Below are positions 5,356-6,488 of a stretch of 6,488 nucleotides of DNA, in pieces. A program made the translations under genes and the position numbers. The notes beneath the pieces are model-generated. The model was given only the letters and a program-made list of their open reading frames with translations, was not told the origin of the DNA and made no database searches. The number at the start of each line of letters is the position of its first letter. The stretch's first letter is position 1. This DNA comes from Lachnospiraceae bacterium (GTDB taxonomy: Bacteria > Bacillota_A > Clostridia > Lachnospirales > Lachnospiraceae). Where the stretch lies: assembly GCA_009774465.1 (NCBI GenBank), contig VSNT01000339.1, positions 1 through 6,488 on the forward strand, in the 5' to 3' direction.

Positions 5356-5872
5356 TCTGTTCTTCCTCCATACTTTTTTCATTCTGATAACCTCTCTCAT
5401 ACAATTCCAGTCTTTCAAGATACAGCCTGTCCATAAATTCACGTTTTACTGCCTTATCCTGTTCGCTCCATGTTCCTTTTTCCTGTGCGTAGCTGCTGTC
5501 CCATATGTCCTGAGCTTCTCTCCGCCTGATAAACCAGTACATGCTGCTTCTCCTGTCAATCTTAATTTCATCCGGTCTGTGTTCTTTTTCTCTTGTCTCC
5601 CAAAAATCCCAGACTGACATTTCCAGTGCTATCGCTATCTTACATATGGCGTTCAGGGGTATTTTATTGAGCGCACGGCATTTTGCAGTAGTGAACCATC
5701 CCTGAACCGTTCCAATCGGATAACCTGTAACACTGCTTATCCACATATTTTTGCCGCACCGGGGTATTCCCCCGTATTTGACTGCCTTGTTGACATTCCT
5801 GATAAGATCCCTCTTATCTATCTTTGCATGAGTCTCCAATAACCGCAAAATATCTTTTTCGTATTTATTCAT
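5339..5872 (-). CDS. Putative helix-turn-helix protein overlapping parM
   Basis: This is a 177-aa protein. The start MNKYEKDILR follows GGGGTG, which also contains the stop of the preceding gene. Residues about 44-93 resemble a Cro/CI-type helix-turn-helix: WISSVTGYPIGTVQGWFT could be the turn and recognition helix, followed by IPLNAICKIAIALEMSVWDF, a pattern typical of the end of XRE domains. Residues about 100-175 are highly charged and probably helical. The last 17 bases encode both this protein and the parM start, and its EEEQNG codons hold the parM ribosome binding site, so the two are translationally coupled. It may regulate the operon or take part in partition complex assembly. The fold call is from pattern only. 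Confidence 0.65.
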   Translation of the reverse strand: MNKYEKDILRLLETHAKIDKRDLIRNVNKAVKYGGIPRCGKNMWISSVTGYPIGTVQGWFTTAKCRALNKIPLNAICKIAIALEMSVWDFWETREKEHRPDEIKIDRRSSMYWFIRRREAQDIWDSSYAQEKGTWSEQDKAVKREFMDRLYLERLELYERGYQNEKSMEEEQNGKTY

Positions 5873-5878
5873 TCATCA

Positions 5879-6145
5879 TCACCCCGTCAATATTTTTTTC
5901 ATACAGGGAAAACAGTATTTTTCTGACTGTCTGTACGGACATCCGAAGCATTGGCTTTCTTTGACCGTTTCTGCGGTTTCAGGCTTGCTTTCTTCCCTGA
6001 CACACTTTCTGGCGAGACACTGGCTGTTATTTCCGTAAAAGAATTTGCAGTGCATACAGCTTCTTAGGTCTTTTTCCAAATTTACCTGCGCTGTTATAAT
6101 TCCGCTTTGTTTTGGAGCCTCCTGCCATCTTACGTTAATTCCCAT
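5879..6145 (-). CDS. 88-aa protein with two four-cysteine clusters (putative zinc-binding)
   Basis: Eight cysteines form two sets: Cys30-x2-Cys33-x9-Cys43-x4-Cys48 and Cys66-x2-Cys69-x8-Cys78-x2-Cys81. Each set could hold one zinc ion, or an iron-sulfur cluster; the spacing and the aromatic and basic residues between them favour zinc ribbons. There is no signal peptide. The start MGINVRWQEA overlaps the end of the 45-aa gene by 11 bases, with GGTGG five bases upstream, so translation may depend on coupling. The stop TGA lies six bases before the next ATG. I do not recognise a named family; binding of nucleic acid or a partner protein is a guess. Confidence 0.75.
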   Translation of the reverse strand: MGINVRWQEAPKQSGIITAQVNLEKDLRSCMHCKFFYGNNSQCLARKCVREESKPETAETVKESQCFGCPYRQSEKYCFPCMKKILTG

Positions 6146-6272
6146 TCATGCCACCCGCCTCTCCTGCGGCGGATAGCCTGTATATCTCCTCCATTTTTCT
6201 GTCTGCCAGCCCTGCTGATCTTGAAAGTGCAAGTACAAACACGACTGCTGCTATAATTCCTGCTGCTATCAT
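6135..6272 (-). CDS. 45-aa single-pass membrane protein
   Basis: MIAAGIIAAVVFVLALS at the start is one membrane segment, followed by a short soluble tail containing ADRKMEEIYRLSAAGEAGG. AAAGGAGGGG precedes the ATG with ideal spacing. The gene overlaps its upstream neighbour by ATGA and its downstream neighbour by 11 bases. It is reminiscent of very short membrane proteins common on Firmicute conjugative elements (DUF3789-like in size and in the ADR motif), but that is from memory and unverified. A different frame across 6130-6348 is Arg-rich and lacks a site, so this frame is preferred. Confidence 0.65.
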   Translation of the reverse strand: MIAAGIIAAVVFVLALSRSAGLADRKMEEIYRLSAAGEAGGMNGN

Positions 6273-6475
6273 CTGCTACCCCTCCTTTTCTGCTCCGCCT
6301 TCTTTTTCTGTTCCGCTTCCATCCGCTCGACGTACTCACGAATGTCAATCAGATCCTCTAAGTCATAGATTTTGGAACTCATGGCACGGTCAACATTTTC
6401 AGGGGTACATTCGCCATGCTCTGCCAGCGCTGCCATTACTTTCTGCCTGATTTCTTCCTGTACGGAATCCGGCAT
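6269..6475 (-). CDS. 68-aa charged helical protein, possibly truncated at the window edge
   Basis: From the ATG at 6475 the protein is MPDSVQEEIRQKVMAALAEH and so on, ending in a lysine/arginine-rich tail (KKKAEQKRRGSR). It looks fully helical with a coiled-coil-like C-terminal half (IREYVERMEAEQKK). The 13 bases upstream of the ATG show no ribosome binding site and the frame stays open to the window edge, so the real start may be outside. Its stop TGA overlaps the start of the 45-aa gene. Function unknown. Confidence 0.6.
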   Translation of the reverse strand: MPDSVQEEIRQKVMAALAEHGECTPENVDRAMSSKIYDLEDLIDIREYVERMEAEQKKKAEQKRRGSR

Positions 6476-6488
6476 TGCTGCTATATAG

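Noticed and set aside
6130..6348. 72-aa Arg-rich minus-strand frame
   Set aside because: Lacks a ribosome binding site and overlaps two better-supported frames, the 68-aa and 45-aa genes.
1..6488. tRNA, rRNA, insertion sequence or integrase/attachment site
   Set aside because: None seen: no tRNA-like cloverleaf, no transposase or recombinase motif, and no paired terminal repeats around any block.

Overview
All supported genes lie on the minus strand and read right to left through the window. Strong AGGAGG-type ribosome binding sites, AT-leaning but mixed codon use, a thioester/CnaB surface protein and a ParM-type actin point to a Gram-positive host, most likely a gut clostridium (Lachnospiraceae-like). 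The gene mix suggests the accessory part of a conjugative element or plasmid rather than core chromosome. This is inference: no relaxase, type IV secretion, integrase or replication gene is present in the window.

Right end (about 5339-6488): four tightly packed or overlapping small genes. They encode a 68-aa charged protein (possibly cut at the window edge), a 45-aa single-pass membrane protein, an 88-aa protein with two four-cysteine clusters, and a 177-aa helix-turn-helix-like protein whose end overlaps the start of parM by 17 bases.

Middle (3273-5355): a ParM-like actin ATPase (307 aa) and a ribbon-helix-helix ParR-like partner (145 aa) in the classic parM-parR order. Then come a 60-aa hydrophobic peptide with a stripe of basic residues and a 167-aa protein of unknown function. 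The 167-aa gene carries a perfect 13-bp inverted repeat inside its coding sequence.

Left middle (2008-3272): an 18-aa leader-like ORF with a strong ribosome binding site, then overlapping alternative RNA pairings, then a 258-aa lipoprotein with an acidic, repetitive linker. After it lies a decayed copy of the start of parR, followed by a second intact copy of the 60-aa peptide. The parR/60-aa-peptide module has therefore been duplicated, and one parR copy was lost.

Left end (1-2007): a 223-base gap with an inverted repeat and a terminator-like hairpin placed only 10 bases before the ribosome binding site of a large secreted surface protein. That protein has a signal peptide, a thioester domain and at least three CnaB/SpaA domains, and it runs off the left edge.

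Genes from 6475 to about 2008 are spaced like one operon: stops and starts overlap or sit within about 20 bases, except before the lipoprotein and around the decayed parR. A plausible reading is a maintenance and cell-surface module of a mobile element: ParMR for segregation, small membrane peptides and a lipoprotein at the envelope, and a covalent adhesin for contact with other cells or surfaces. Only the ParM, ribbon-helix-helix and adhesin assignments rest on recognisable motifs.
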